From Xanthomonas cassavae CFBP 4642 (GTDB lineage Bacteria; Pseudomonadota; Gammaproteobacteria; Xanthomonadales; Xanthomonadaceae), in contig NZ_CM002139.1 in assembly GCF_000454545.1 (NCBI RefSeq), positions 4,008,837 to 4,072,836 on the forward strand: 64,000 bases of DNA, written 5' to 3'. The notes below the pieces were generated by a model. The model worked only from the letters and a program-made list of their open reading frames with translations. It was not told where the DNA came from and ran no database searches. The translations under genes and the position numbers were made by a program. Each line of letters begins with the position of its first letter. The stretch's first letter is position 1. Of this stretch, positions 9,326 to 17,449 are shown piece by piece.

Positions 9326-9654
9326 TGCGCCGGTGCTACGAAAATGGAGGGGGAATGGTAGGGCCTGCGGCTGGTTACGTCACGGCCGGGGCATGGAAAA
9401 CCCGGATGGCACCGGCGAAACGGTGCCGCGATGACAGCGGGACTCTACGCGGGAAGTGTGCGGATCTCGCTGACACGCACCTGGCTTGAACGCCTGACTG
9501 CCTGCCGTACCAATCATCGTGCCCGATGGATTTGCCGTCAGACCGGCCGTGAGGGTGTCCGACTGCGGCGACCCACGGTACCAAGCGTCCTGACGCTCCG
9601 GACCAGACGGCTCGGATGCCCGAATCAGCCGCACCCCAGCGCCGGGACCTGGCC
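9326..9654. other. 329-bp intergenic stretch upstream of rlmB
   Basis: No gene or known RNA is supported here. The only notable structure is a 7-bp perfect hairpin, GGCACCG (9408-9414) and CGGTGCC (9421-9427). It has no convincing U-tract on either strand. The promoter of rlmB should lie at its left end but I see no clear consensus. Confidence 0.5.
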
Positions 9655-10128
9655 TCACACCGGCCATTGGTCGGTGTCGTGGTCCGGATGTTGCCGCGAC
9701 ACCACGCTGGCCAGGAAGGCTTCTGCGGCGGCATCGTTTTCCGGTGGACGCGTGGGCAGCTGGGCCACGTGATCGACGAAGGGGAGCTTGCGATCCAGCC
9801 CGTACTGGATATGCGGCGGCAGCCGTTGCGGGGTATCGAATGCCCCGGCAGCGATGGCCACGCCGTCGGGCGCTTCATAGGTCAATGGCGTGCCGCAGTC
9901 GGCGCAGAAACCACGCTGCACCACCGACGAGGATGCAAAGCGCCTGGGCATGCCACGGGTCCAGCGAAACTCGGTGCCCCGGATGGACACCAGGGGCGCG
10001 TAATACGCACCGAAGGCCTTCTGGCACATCCGGCAGTGGCAGATCGAGGCATCGGTCAGTGCCCCGCGCACATGGAAACGCACGGCGCCACACTGGCAAC
10101 CGCCGCTGTATTCGTTCGTTGCGTCCAT
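9655..10128 (-). CDS. GFA family (CENP-V/GFA domain) zinc-binding protein
   Basis: A 157-residue protein of the glutathione-dependent formaldehyde-activating (Gfa/CENP-V) fold. The cysteine pattern is complete: GGCQCGAVRF at the N-terminus, then CHCRMCQK, then FCADCGTPLTY. These are the ligands of the two zinc sites of the family. Most members are of unknown function and do not need to act on formaldehyde; the substrate is unknown. The ATG at 10128 (MDATNEYSGGCQCG) puts the first zinc motif at the usual place. An upstream ATG at 10173 would add 15 residues. It lies between rnr and rlmB on the same strand. Confidence 0.85.
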   Translation of the reverse strand: MDATNEYSGGCQCGAVRFHVRGALTDASICHCRMCQKAFGAYYAPLVSIRGTEFRWTRGMPRRFASSSVVQRGFCADCGTPLTYEAPDGVAIAAGAFDTPQRLPPHIQYGLDRKLPFVDHVAQLPTRPPENDAAAEAFLASVVSRQHPDHDTDQWPV

Positions 10129-10258
10129 TGCCTTCTCCGCACGCCAGTCTGCCGGAATCGCCGCTGCGGACATGGAGCAGTCCTGGCGGCACCACACTAC
10201 GCCTGCCGATCCAACAGATTGCCGGCGGCACGGGGCCACCGGCAACGTCCTGCTCACA

Positions 10259-12775
10259 TCAGTGCGACTTCTTCTTGCGCTTGGCGGGCTTTTCCCGCGG
10301 TGGCAACGGTGCCTCGCCGGGGTCGCGCTCTTCGGCCAGGCGGAAATCGATCTTGCGCTCTTCCATGCTGGCCTTGAGCACCAGCACGCGCACCGGGTCG
10401 CCCAGACGGAACTCGCGGCCACGGCGCTCGCCGCTCAGGGTCTTGCGAATCGGATCGAACTGGTAATAGTCCTGCGGCAACTGGGTGACATGCACCAGGC
10501 CGTTGACCTTGGATTCGTTCAATTCCACGAACAGGCCGAAGCCTGTCACACCGCTGATCACGCCATCGAACTGGCCACCGACATGTTTTTCCATCCAGGC
10601 AGCGCGATAACGCTCGTCGACTTCGCGCTCGGCTTCATCGGCACGCCGGCCACGCTCGGAGCATTGCAGCGCCAGTGCCGCCATCTGCCGCGGCGTGTAG
10701 ATGAATTTTTCCGGGCTGGCGCCAGTCAGCGCGTGCTTGATCGCGCGGTGCACCAGCAGGTCCGGATAACGGCGGATCGGCGAGGTGAAGTGCGCATACG
10801 CCTCCAGCGCCAGGCCGAAGTGGCCATTGTTGTCGGGCGAATACACGGCCAGGCTCTGGCTGCGCAGCAGCACCGATTCCAGCAACGCCGCATCCGGGCG
10901 CGCACGCACCTTTTTCAGCAGCTTTGTGTAATCGCCCGGGCGTACCTTGCTCCACGCCGGCAGGCTGAGCTGGAATTCCTTGAGGAACTCCAGCAGGTCT
11001 TCGTACTTGCTCTCCGGCGGGCGCTCGTGCACGCGGTACGGTGCCGGCACATGCGCGCTCAACAGATAGCGCGCGGCCTCAACGTTGGCAGCGATCATGC
11101 ATTCTTCGATCAGCTTGTGCGCATCGTTGCGCACCAGCATGCCGGCCTGGGTGACTTCGCCGGTATTGTCGAGCACGAAGCGCACTTCGGAGGTTTCGAA
11201 CTCGATCGCGCCGCGGTGCGTGCGCGCCTTCGACAGCAGGTGATACAGCTGATGCAGGCGCTGCACCTGCGGCAGCAGCGGGCCGATGAAGGCCTTGGTG
11301 TCGGCATCGTCCTCGCCCACCGCCTTCCAGACCTGGTTGTAGGTCAGGCGCGCGTGCGAGTTCATCACCGCTTCGTAGAAGCGCGAGCCGGTCACTTCGC
11401 CATCGCGTCCCACCTGCATGTCGCAGACGAAACACATGCGGTCGACCTTGGGCATCAGCGAGCAGATGCCGTTGGACAAGGTCTCCGGCAGCATCGGCAC
11501 CACGAACCCGGGGAAATACACCGAAGTGGCGCGCTTTTGCGCTTCGTCGTCCAGCGGCGTGTCGGGACGCACATAGTTGGACACGTCGGCAATCGCCACC
11601 ACCAGGCGGAAACCGTCGGCATTGGGCTCGCAATACACCGCGTCGTCGAAATCCTTGGCGTCTTCGCCATCGATGGTGACCAGTGGCATCTGCCGAAGGT
11701 CCACCCGGCCGCCGATCATCTGCGGTTCGACCAGCAGCGGCACGGCTGCGGCTTCGTCCAGCACCTCCTGCGGGAATTCGTGCGGCAGTTCATGGCCATG
11801 GATAGCCATTTCCACCACCAGCGACGGCGTCAGCTTGTCGCCTAGCACGGCGATGATCCTGCCGATGGCCGGGCGGCGTGCGTCCGGCGGGGCGATCAGT
11901 TCGCACACCACCAGCTGGCCTTCGCGGGCCTCGCCGATGCCGTCCGGCGCAATCTGCACATTGCGCTGCACGCGCTTGTCGTCCGGGTCGACGTAAGCCA
12001 CGCCGTGCTCGTAGAAGAAGCGTCCGAGCATGCGCGACATGCCACGCTCCAGCACGCGGGCGATGGCGCCCTCGCGGCGGCCGCGGCGGTCGATACCGGT
12101 CACGTTGGCCAATGCACGGTCGCCGTGCATCACCTTGCGCATTTCGAACGGCGGCAGGAACAGGTCGTCGCCACCCTCGTCCGGCTTGAGGAAACCGAAG
12201 CCCTCGGGGTTGGCGATCACCACACCGGCGATCAGGCTGGTCTGCTGCACCGGGGCGTAGCCGCCACGGCGGTTCTGCACCAGCTGCGCTTCGCGCACCA
12301 TCGCGGCCAGCCGCTTGCCCAGCGCATCGATACGATCGCTCAAGCCGAGCTGCCCGGCAATTTCTTCGGCGGTCTGCGGGCCGTCGCAGGCCTCCAGCAG
12401 CTGCAGGATGGCCTCACGGCTGGCGATTGGCTCCGCATAACGCAGCGCCTCGCGGTCGGCATGCGGGTCCTTGAAGCCGGCGGCAGGAGCCGGAGCGGCC
12501 TCTGCAAAGCGCTCGGGCGGCGGTGCCGGCGGGCCGCTCTTGCGCGGATGCGGAGCGCGCGGGGCGGCAGGCAGTGGAGCGGAAGGCTGCTCCGGTGCCG
12601 CCTTGGCGGCAGCGCGCTTGTTGGCGGACTTGGTCGATGCGCCGGCGGCGGCGCGGACCAGGAAGTCCGGCATCCACCCCGGCAGTTTCTGCTGTTCAGC
12701 GGTGGAGGAATCGCCCGGGCTGGCGGATTTACGGCGGCTGGGCCGGGCCGAATCTTGGGGGGTTTTCTTCGTCAT
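10259..12775 (-). CDS. rnr: ribonuclease R
   Basis: A 3'-5' exoribonuclease that degrades structured RNA and takes part in RNA quality control, 838 residues. The order is a lysine/alanine/proline-rich N-terminal extension (about 1-130), a winged-helix/cold-shock region, and the RNB catalytic domain. The catalytic domain shows DGEDAKDFDDAVY (the acidic metal site) and AIADVSNYV. A C-terminal S1 domain (FDGVISGVTGFGLFVEL) and a basic tail (KPAKRKKKSH) follow. The frame is open back to 12949, but that would overlap the tRNA-Leu gene, so MTKKTPQ at 12775 is the start. It is transcribed away from the tRNA. Confidence 0.95.
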   Translation of the reverse strand: MTKKTPQDSARPSRRKSASPGDSSTAEQQKLPGWMPDFLVRAAAGASTKSANKRAAAKAAPEQPSAPLPAAPRAPHPRKSGPPAPPPERFAEAAPAPAAGFKDPHADREALRYAEPIASREAILQLLEACDGPQTAEEIAGQLGLSDRIDALGKRLAAMVREAQLVQNRRGGYAPVQQTSLIAGVVIANPEGFGFLKPDEGGDDLFLPPFEMRKVMHGDRALANVTGIDRRGRREGAIARVLERGMSRMLGRFFYEHGVAYVDPDDKRVQRNVQIAPDGIGEAREGQLVVCELIAPPDARRPAIGRIIAVLGDKLTPSLVVEMAIHGHELPHEFPQEVLDEAAAVPLLVEPQMIGGRVDLRQMPLVTIDGEDAKDFDDAVYCEPNADGFRLVVAIADVSNYVRPDTPLDDEAQKRATSVYFPGFVVPMLPETLSNGICSLMPKVDRMCFVCDMQVGRDGEVTGSRFYEAVMNSHARLTYNQVWKAVGEDDADTKAFIGPLLPQVQRLHQLYHLLSKARTHRGAIEFETSEVRFVLDNTGEVTQAGMLVRNDAHKLIEECMIAANVEAARYLLSAHVPAPYRVHERPPESKYEDLLEFLKEFQLSLPAWSKVRPGDYTKLLKKVRARPDAALLESVLLRSQSLAVYSPDNNGHFGLALEAYAHFTSPIRRYPDLLVHRAIKHALTGASPEKFIYTPRQMAALALQCSERGRRADEAEREVDERYRAAWMEKHVGGQFDGVISGVTGFGLFVELNESKVNGLVHVTQLPQDYYQFDPIRKTLSGERRGREFRLGDPVRVLVLKASMEERKIDFRLAEERDPGEAPLPPREKPAKRKKKSH

Positions 12776-12896
12776 TGCTCCAATGGTACCCCCTGCGGTC
12801 CTGGCGTGGGCAGCAGGCGGGCCCCGGCGGTCGGCGATGGATGCTCGAAACCCGTTGACAAGCTCGCCAGGAGTCTGCAGAATTTGCGGCTCACCT

Positions 12897-12983
12897 GCCC
12901 AGGTGGCGGAATTGGTAGACGCACTAGCTTCAGGTGCTAGCGGGGGCAACTTCGTGGAGGTTCGAGTCCTCTTCTGGGCACCA
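12897..12983 (+). tRNA. tRNA-Leu (anticodon CAG)
   Basis: An 87-base class II tRNA with encoded CCA end. The acceptor stem is GCCCAGG/TCTGGGC. The anticodon stem CTAGC/GCTAG carries loop TTCAGGT with anticodon CAG. A long variable arm follows, and the T-loop is GTTCGAGTC. All stems pair, with one G-U at the base of the acceptor. It is followed at once by a strong hairpin terminator. It lies divergently from rnr. Confidence 0.96.
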
Positions 12984-13290
12984 GTTTAAAAAGACCTCCG
13001 AGCGATCGGGGGTCTTCTGGTTTCTGGGGTCGGGAGTCTTGCGGTGTCGTGACCATCAACCGCATGGATCGCCAGCTCCTCCGGCGATCATCAGCACCCT
13101 GTGATGCCGGTTGGACGCTGCGCGGGAAGACAGGCCACGCATGGCACCGCGCCCAGCCCGTGCGCTCTAGCATCTACGCGATGCGCGACGCCGCAGCTTG
13201 CAACCACGCCTGCACCGCTCGCCAGCATCAGCAGCACCACCATCACCATTGCGCCGGCCCGCGACAGAGCCGGCCCCTGCCCTCACCGCG
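12984..13290. other. 307-bp stretch after tRNA-Leu
   Basis: Apart from the terminator at its left end, I see no gene, promoter or repeat that can be supported. Short open frames here have no start context or recognisable product. Confidence 0.5.
12991..13026 (+). terminator. intrinsic terminator of tRNA-Leu
   Basis: AAGACCTCCGA (12991-13001) pairs with TCGGGGGTCTT (13006-13016) around a GCGA tetraloop, an 11-bp stem with one T-G pair. The sequence after it is moderately T-rich (CTGGTTTCTGG). It starts eight bases after the CCA end. Confidence 0.8.
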
Positions 13291-14814
13291 TCACGGCGCT
13301 GCCGTGATGCCGGCAGCGCGCAGTGCCTGCGCCCAGATGCGGTAGCCGGCTTCGCTGGGATGAGTGCTATCGGGCATCAGGGCTTCGGGCAGGGAGCCGT
13401 CGGGTAGCAGCATCTGCGGGCCGATATCCAGCAGACGCACCGACGGGTCCTTGGCGAAACGGGCGACCAGCAGGCGATTGGTCTCGGCGATCGGCGCACG
13501 CAGCGGACTATCGGCACGGAAACCGCGCGGCATGATCTGCATCAGGATCAACCTGCTGTCGGGCAACCGGCGGCGCACCTCGGCGACCACCGCCTCCACG
13601 CCCTGGGCAGCCTCGGCCGGGGTGCTGGCGCGCGACTGCGCGGTGGCGGTGAGATTGTTGGTGCCGATATGCAACACCACCCATTGCGGATCCAGGCCGT
13701 CGAGTTCGCCCTGGCGGATGCGCCACAGCACGTTCTGGGTGCGGTCCCAGCCGAAGCCCAGGTTCAGCACCGGCCGCTTGCCGTACAACCATTGCCAGGA
13801 CTCCTGGCCACTGACACGGGTGGCCTGCGGCGGACCGGCCCAGAAATGGGTGATCGAATCGCCGATCATCACCACCTCGGGCTTGAGCGTGCGCGCTGCG
13901 GCCAGCGCCGCATGGTGACGCGCATACCAGTCGTAGGAGTCCTGCTCCAGCCGGTCGACCGGAATCAGCGAGGTCGCAAAATCGCGGCCCAGCGCGGCAA
14001 CCGGCTTGACCGGCGGCTCGCCCAGCAGGCGCGCCAGGGTCGGCTCGATCGCCTCGGCCAGCATGCGCTGGCCTTGCGTGTCCGGATGCAGGGCACCGGC
14101 CGGCGGACGGAAGCGAGTGTCGTAAAACAGCTCGGTGCGCAGCTTGCCGTCGCGCTGGAAGATCGACCCCACATCCAGATAGGTCACGCGTGGATTGTCG
14201 CCATAGCGCACCGCCAGGCCCTGGTTGATCTGCGCATCGCGGCGCGACTTCTCGCCGGAGATGTCGCTGGGCAGCACGCCCACCAGCAAGATCTGGGTGC
14301 GCGGCAACCTCTGTTCGATCGCCGCCACCACCGCATCGATACCGAGCTGGGCCTGCTCCGCGGTCTGGCCGAGATGGCCGGTGTTGTTGGTACCGATCAA
14401 TACCAGCGCGACCTTGGGCTGCAGGCCATCGACCTCGCCATTGGCCAGCCGCCACAGCACATTCTCGGTGCCATCGCCGCTGAAGCCCAGGTTGAGCGCG
14501 CCACGGCTGCCGTAGAAGGTCTGCCAGGTCGGCTGAAAATCCTCGTCCGGCGCCTTGGCTTTTTCGTAGTTCTGGGTGATCGAATCCCCGATCAACAACA
14601 GCGGCGTGTCGGCGTGCTGCTTCACCTGCTCCAGCACCTGCGCATGCCGCTGCGCCCACCAGGCTTCCTGCAGGCGGTCGGTGGGCACGATCGAGGGCGG
14701 CGGCGTTTGCGCACTTGCCGCAGCGCAGACCAGCAACAGCGCCCAACACACCAGCACCGTAACGATGGCAGACAACGAAGGGCGGGAAAACACAGCGTGC
14801 AAGGACCGGGGCAT
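13291..14814 (-). CDS. secreted protein with two SGNH/GDSL hydrolase domains
   Basis: A 507-residue exported protein with a signal peptide (about 1-35). Two SGNH-hydrolase domains of the PAF-acetylhydrolase Ib-beta type lie in tandem. Domain 1 (about 72-265) has GDSIT (Ser78) and GTNN (Asn142). Its C-terminal block reads GALHPD (His242) and lacks the Asp expected three residues before the His. Domain 2 (about 312-500) has GDSIT (Ser319), GTNN (Asn386) and a complete DSTH (Asp481, His484). The domains share LNLGF.. and ENVLWR/QNVLWR blocks, so they arose by duplication. It is probably a periplasmic or secreted esterase/deacetylase of carbohydrate-linked esters; the substrate is unknown. It stands alone. 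Confidence 0.88.
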   Translation of the reverse strand: MPRSLHAVFSRPSLSAIVTVLVCWALLLVCAAASAQTPPPSIVPTDRLQEAWWAQRHAQVLEQVKQHADTPLLLIGDSITQNYEKAKAPDEDFQPTWQTFYGSRGALNLGFSGDGTENVLWRLANGEVDGLQPKVALVLIGTNNTGHLGQTAEQAQLGIDAVVAAIEQRLPRTQILLVGVLPSDISGEKSRRDAQINQGLAVRYGDNPRVTYLDVGSIFQRDGKLRTELFYDTRFRPPAGALHPDTQGQRMLAEAIEPTLARLLGEPPVKPVAALGRDFATSLIPVDRLEQDSYDWYARHHAALAAARTLKPEVVMIGDSITHFWAGPPQATRVSGQESWQWLYGKRPVLNLGFGWDRTQNVLWRIRQGELDGLDPQWVVLHIGTNNLTATAQSRASTPAEAAQGVEAVVAEVRRRLPDSRLILMQIMPRGFRADSPLRAPIAETNRLLVARFAKDPSVRLLDIGPQMLLPDGSLPEALMPDSTHPSEAGYRIWAQALRAAGITAAP

Positions 14815-14978
14815 GCGCGCACCAGAGGCCAGAGAAGCTGCGATTGTGATCTGCGCGCGCCGCGCGCGACAAGGTTGGATGCAACCATGTGCGATGTAAA
14901 GCTGTGAAGTTGCTTACGGTGTGCCGGCGCCAGGCCACTGACACGGCGCCTCTGCGACATCTGAGCGCCCACGTTTGC

Positions 14979-15046
14979 GTAGGAGCGCGCTTGCGCGCGA
15001 TGGGGCGTTATCGAGAACGCCGTTTCGCGCGCAAGCGCGCTCCTAC
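14979..15046. repeat. REP-type hairpin, GTAG...CTAC ends
   Basis: Two perfect 22-base inverted arms begin GTAGGAGCGC and end GCGCTCCTAC. They enclose a smaller GGCGTT/AACGCC inverted repeat. GTAG at the foot of the stem is the hallmark of REP elements mobilised by RAYT (Y1) transposases in Xanthomonas, Stenotrophomonas and Pseudomonas. It is the only feature I can name in the 329-bp stretch 14815-15143. A related copy is at 21567-21634. No RAYT gene is in the window. Confidence 0.85.
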
Positions 15047-15143
15047 ACAGGGTGAGGCAATCGCCAGCGCCACGGTGCCGGATCGACTGCTGCGCAGCTC
15101 GGGCCGATGGTGTCGACCGCGACGTAGTGCCGGATCAGGCCGT

Positions 15144-16292
15144 TCAGCGCAGGCCGGTCTCGCCGCGCGCGATCACCAGGCGCTGGATTTCCGAAGTGCC
15201 CTCGTAGATTTCGGTGATCTTGGCATCGCGGAAGTAACGCTCCAGCGGCATTTCCTTCGAATAGCCCATGCCGCCGTGGATCTGCACCGCCTGGTGGGTG
15301 ATCCACATCGCCGCTTCGGACGCGGTGAGCTTGGCCACGGCCGCCTCGGTGCCGAATTTCTGTCCCTGGCCCTTGAGCCAGGCCGCGCGCAGCGTCAGCA
15401 GCAGTGCTGCGTCCAGCTTGCACTTCATATCGGCGATCTTGGCCTGGGTCATCTGGAAGGTGCCGATCGCCGCGCCGAACGCCTTGCGCTCCTTCACGTA
15501 GGCCAGCGTGGCCTCATAGGCGGCACGCGCGATGCCCACCGCCTGCGAGGCGATGCCGATGCGCCCGGCATCCAGCACGCTCATCGCGGTCTTGAAGCCC
15601 TCGCCCTCGGCGCCCAGCACCTCGTCCGGCTGCGCCACATAGTCGGCGAACTCGATCTCGCAGGTGGCCGAGGCACGGATGCCCAGCTTGGGCTCGGTCT
15701 TGCCGCGATGGAAGCCGGCGCGCTCGGTATCGACCATGAACGCGGTGATGCCGCGCGAGCCCTTGTCCGGCTCGGTCACCGCGAACAGCACGATGTACTT
15801 GGCCACCGGGCCGGAGGTGATCCAGCTCTTCTTGCCGTTGATGACGAAGCTGCCATCGCCCTGCCTGACCGCGCGGCACCGCATTACCGATGCATCGGAG
15901 CCGGACTGCGGCTCGGTCAGTGCGAAGGCACCGATGTGGGTGCCTTCGGCAATCGCACGCACGTAGCGCTGCTTCTGCGCTTCGGTGCCGTTCTTCAGGA
16001 TGCCGGTGCAGAACAGCGAGTTGTTGACCGACATGATGGTCGAATGCGCACCGTCGGCGGCGGCGATTTCGATCATCGCCAGTGCATAGCTGATCGGGTC
16101 CATACCGGCACCGCCGTACTCGGCCGGCACCTCGATGCCCATCAGACCGTTCTCACCCAGCAGCTGGATGTTCTCCAGCGGAAATTCGCCGCTGCGATCG
16201 AACTGCTCGGCGCTGGGGGCGATCTTTTCCTGGCCGATCCGGCGGGCCACGTCCCGGATCATCAGTTGTTCTTCGGTAAAGCTGAAATCCAC
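15144..16292 (-). CDS. acyl-CoA dehydrogenase
   Basis: A flavoprotein of 382 residues that introduces the alpha,beta double bond into acyl-CoA thioesters. N-terminal helical, middle beta (FALTEPQSGSDA, ITSGPVAKYIV) and C-terminal helical domains are all present. The catalytic Glu lies in IYEGTSEIQ near the C-terminus. QIHGGMGYSKEMPLERYFRD (residues about 340-360) is typical of short-chain (butyryl-CoA type) enzymes. The start is a GTG with a strong GGGAGGGG ribosome-binding site. The frame stays open far upstream, but across the divergent ArsR gene, so that part is not coding. The exact chain-length specificity cannot be read from the sequence. Confidence 0.92.
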   Translation of the reverse strand: MDFSFTEEQLMIRDVARRIGQEKIAPSAEQFDRSGEFPLENIQLLGENGLMGIEVPAEYGGAGMDPISYALAMIEIAAADGAHSTIMSVNNSLFCTGILKNGTEAQKQRYVRAIAEGTHIGAFALTEPQSGSDASVMRCRAVRQGDGSFVINGKKSWITSGPVAKYIVLFAVTEPDKGSRGITAFMVDTERAGFHRGKTEPKLGIRASATCEIEFADYVAQPDEVLGAEGEGFKTAMSVLDAGRIGIASQAVGIARAAYEATLAYVKERKAFGAAIGTFQMTQAKIADMKCKLDAALLLTLRAAWLKGQGQKFGTEAAVAKLTASEAAMWITHQAVQIHGGMGYSKEMPLERYFRDAKITEIYEGTSEIQRLVIARGETGLR

Positions 16293-16384
16293 GTTCGACC
16301 CCTCCCGGGTGTTGGCTATGCGCTCATTGTAGCCACAACCATTCGCATGCGTATGTAGTTGACCCCATCCCCTGCCCGTCCGAA

Positions 16385-16414
16385 AATATCTCCATATCGC
16401 GATATAGAGATATT
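16385..16414. promoter_or_regulatory. 30-bp near-perfect palindrome, probable ArsR-family operator
   Basis: The left half ATATCTCCATATCG (16386-16399) meets the right half CGATATAGAGATAT (16400-16413) with a single mismatch. One further A-T pair extends each end. It stops one base before the ATG of the ArsR-methyltransferase gene and lies 93 bp from the divergent acyl-CoA dehydrogenase start. A+T-rich 12-2-12-like palindromes are the usual ArsR-family sites, so autoregulation is likely, with possible control of metH downstream. Confidence 0.75.
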
Positions 16415-16415
16415 C

Positions 16416-17411
16416 ATGGATCTGGAAGACTGGTCGGCCCGCCTGAAAGTATTCGCCGACGCCACCCGTGTCCGCCTGCTGGCCCTGCTGGAACAGGAAG
16501 AACTCACCGTGGCCGAGCTGTCGGCCATCACCCGCCTGGCCCAGCCGCGGGTGTCCACCCACCTGGCCAAGCTCAAGGAAGCCGGGCTGGTGCGCGACCG
16601 CCGCGCCGGTGTGTCCGCGTACTACCGCTTCGACGAGGTGTCGCTGGATCCGGCCCAGCGTGCACTGTGGCTGGCGCTGAGTACCGGCAGCGACGATCCG
16701 CTGCTGCGCCAGGATGCCGAGCGGGTGGCCGCCGTGCTCGCCAACCGCGCCGCCGACCAGAACTGGGCCGATTCGGTGGCCGGCGACATGGAGCGCCACT
16801 ACTCGCCCGGGCGCACCTGGGAAGCGCTGGCGCGCACGGCGCTGCCCCTGTTGGAAACCGGTGACGTCCTCGACATCGCCTCCGGCGATGGCGTGCTGGC
16901 CGAGCTGGTGGCCCCGCATGCCACCCGCTACATCTGCATCGACACCAGTGCGCGCGTGGTAGCCGCCGCCAGCGAGCGTCTGCGCAAATTGCGCAATGTG
17001 GAAGTGCGCGAAGGCGACATGCATGCGTTGCCGTTCCCCGATGCCAGCTTCGACCTGGTGGTGCTGATGCATGCACTCACTTATGCCGCCAAGCCGGCGC
17101 AGGCCGTGGCCGAATCGGCGCGCGTGCTGCGCCCCGGCGGCCGGCTGCTGCTGTGCAGCCTGGCCAAGCATGAACACCGCGCGGCCGTGCATGCCTATGG
17201 CCACGTCAATTTGGGTTTTGCCGCCAAGGAATTGCGCCGATTCGCCGAAAAGGCAGGCCTGGACGTCTCCAGCCTGGAGACGGTGACGCGCGAGAAGCGC
17301 CCGCCGCACTTCGAAGTGATTTCGTTGATCGCGGTGAAGCCGGGAATTGGGAGTCGAGACTCGGGATTCGTTGAAAGCAGCGCCACTGCCTCACGGAGAA
17401 TCGCATCATGA
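16416..17411 (+). CDS. ArsR-family regulator fused to a SAM-dependent methyltransferase domain
   Basis: A 331-residue fusion. Residues about 1-85 form an ArsR winged helix ([21 protein letters not shown], recognition helix [11 protein letters not shown]). Residues about 120-290 form a class I methyltransferase with motif [14 protein letters not shown] (about 150-163) and [15 protein letters not shown]. The gene ends four bases into metH (ATGA-like overlap), so its job is probably tied to methionine/SAM metabolism. I infer that the methyltransferase domain senses SAM or S-adenosylhomocysteine, as proposed for SahR-type ArsR regulators of methionine genes. The last 20 or so residues (from about GIGSRDSG) are encoded by a mini-repeat and are probably not functional. 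Confidence 0.85.
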   Translation: MDLEDWSARLKVFADATRVRLLALLEQEELTVAELSAITRLAQPRVSTHLAKLKEAGLVRDRRAGVSAYYRFDEVSLDPAQRALWLALSTGSDDPLLRQDAERVAAVLANRAADQNWADSVAGDMERHYSPGRTWEALARTALPLLETGDVLDIASGDGVLAELVAPHATRYICIDTSARVVAAASERLRKLRNVEVREGDMHALPFPDASFDLVVLMHALTYAAKPAQAVAESARVLRPGGRLLLCSLAKHEHRAAVHAYGHVNLGFAAKELRRFAEKAGLDVSSLETVTREKRPPHFEVISLIAVKPGIGSRDSGFVESSATASRRIAS

Positions 17412-17449
17412 CGCCCGCAGCAATCTCCAATTCCCAACCTCCAATCCCG
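17341..17449. repeat. GGGATT mini-repeat pair B, spanning two gene ends
   Basis: The left arm (17341-17370) is the 3' end of the ArsR-methyltransferase gene. The opposite arm (17422-17449, CTCCAATTCCCAACCTCC) is inside the first codons of metH. About 50 bp lie between the arms, including the metH start codon. Both arms are translated, giving GIGSRDSG and SNSQPPIP. Confidence 0.7.

Noticed and set aside
13230..13255. CAGCAGCACCACCATCACCATT run, encoding poly-His in one frame
   Set aside because: No gene context, start site or conservation can be argued; it is probably chance low complexity.
16293..17309. N-terminal extension of the acyl-CoA dehydrogenase frame (339 codons)
   Set aside because: It lies antisense to the ArsR-methyltransferase gene. 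The GTG at 16292 has a strong ribosome-binding site and gives the normal family length.
17300..17407. possible SAM, SAH or cobalamin riboswitch before metH
   Set aside because: The metH start overlaps the upstream gene and the only structure is the mini-repeat. No conserved riboswitch core is visible.
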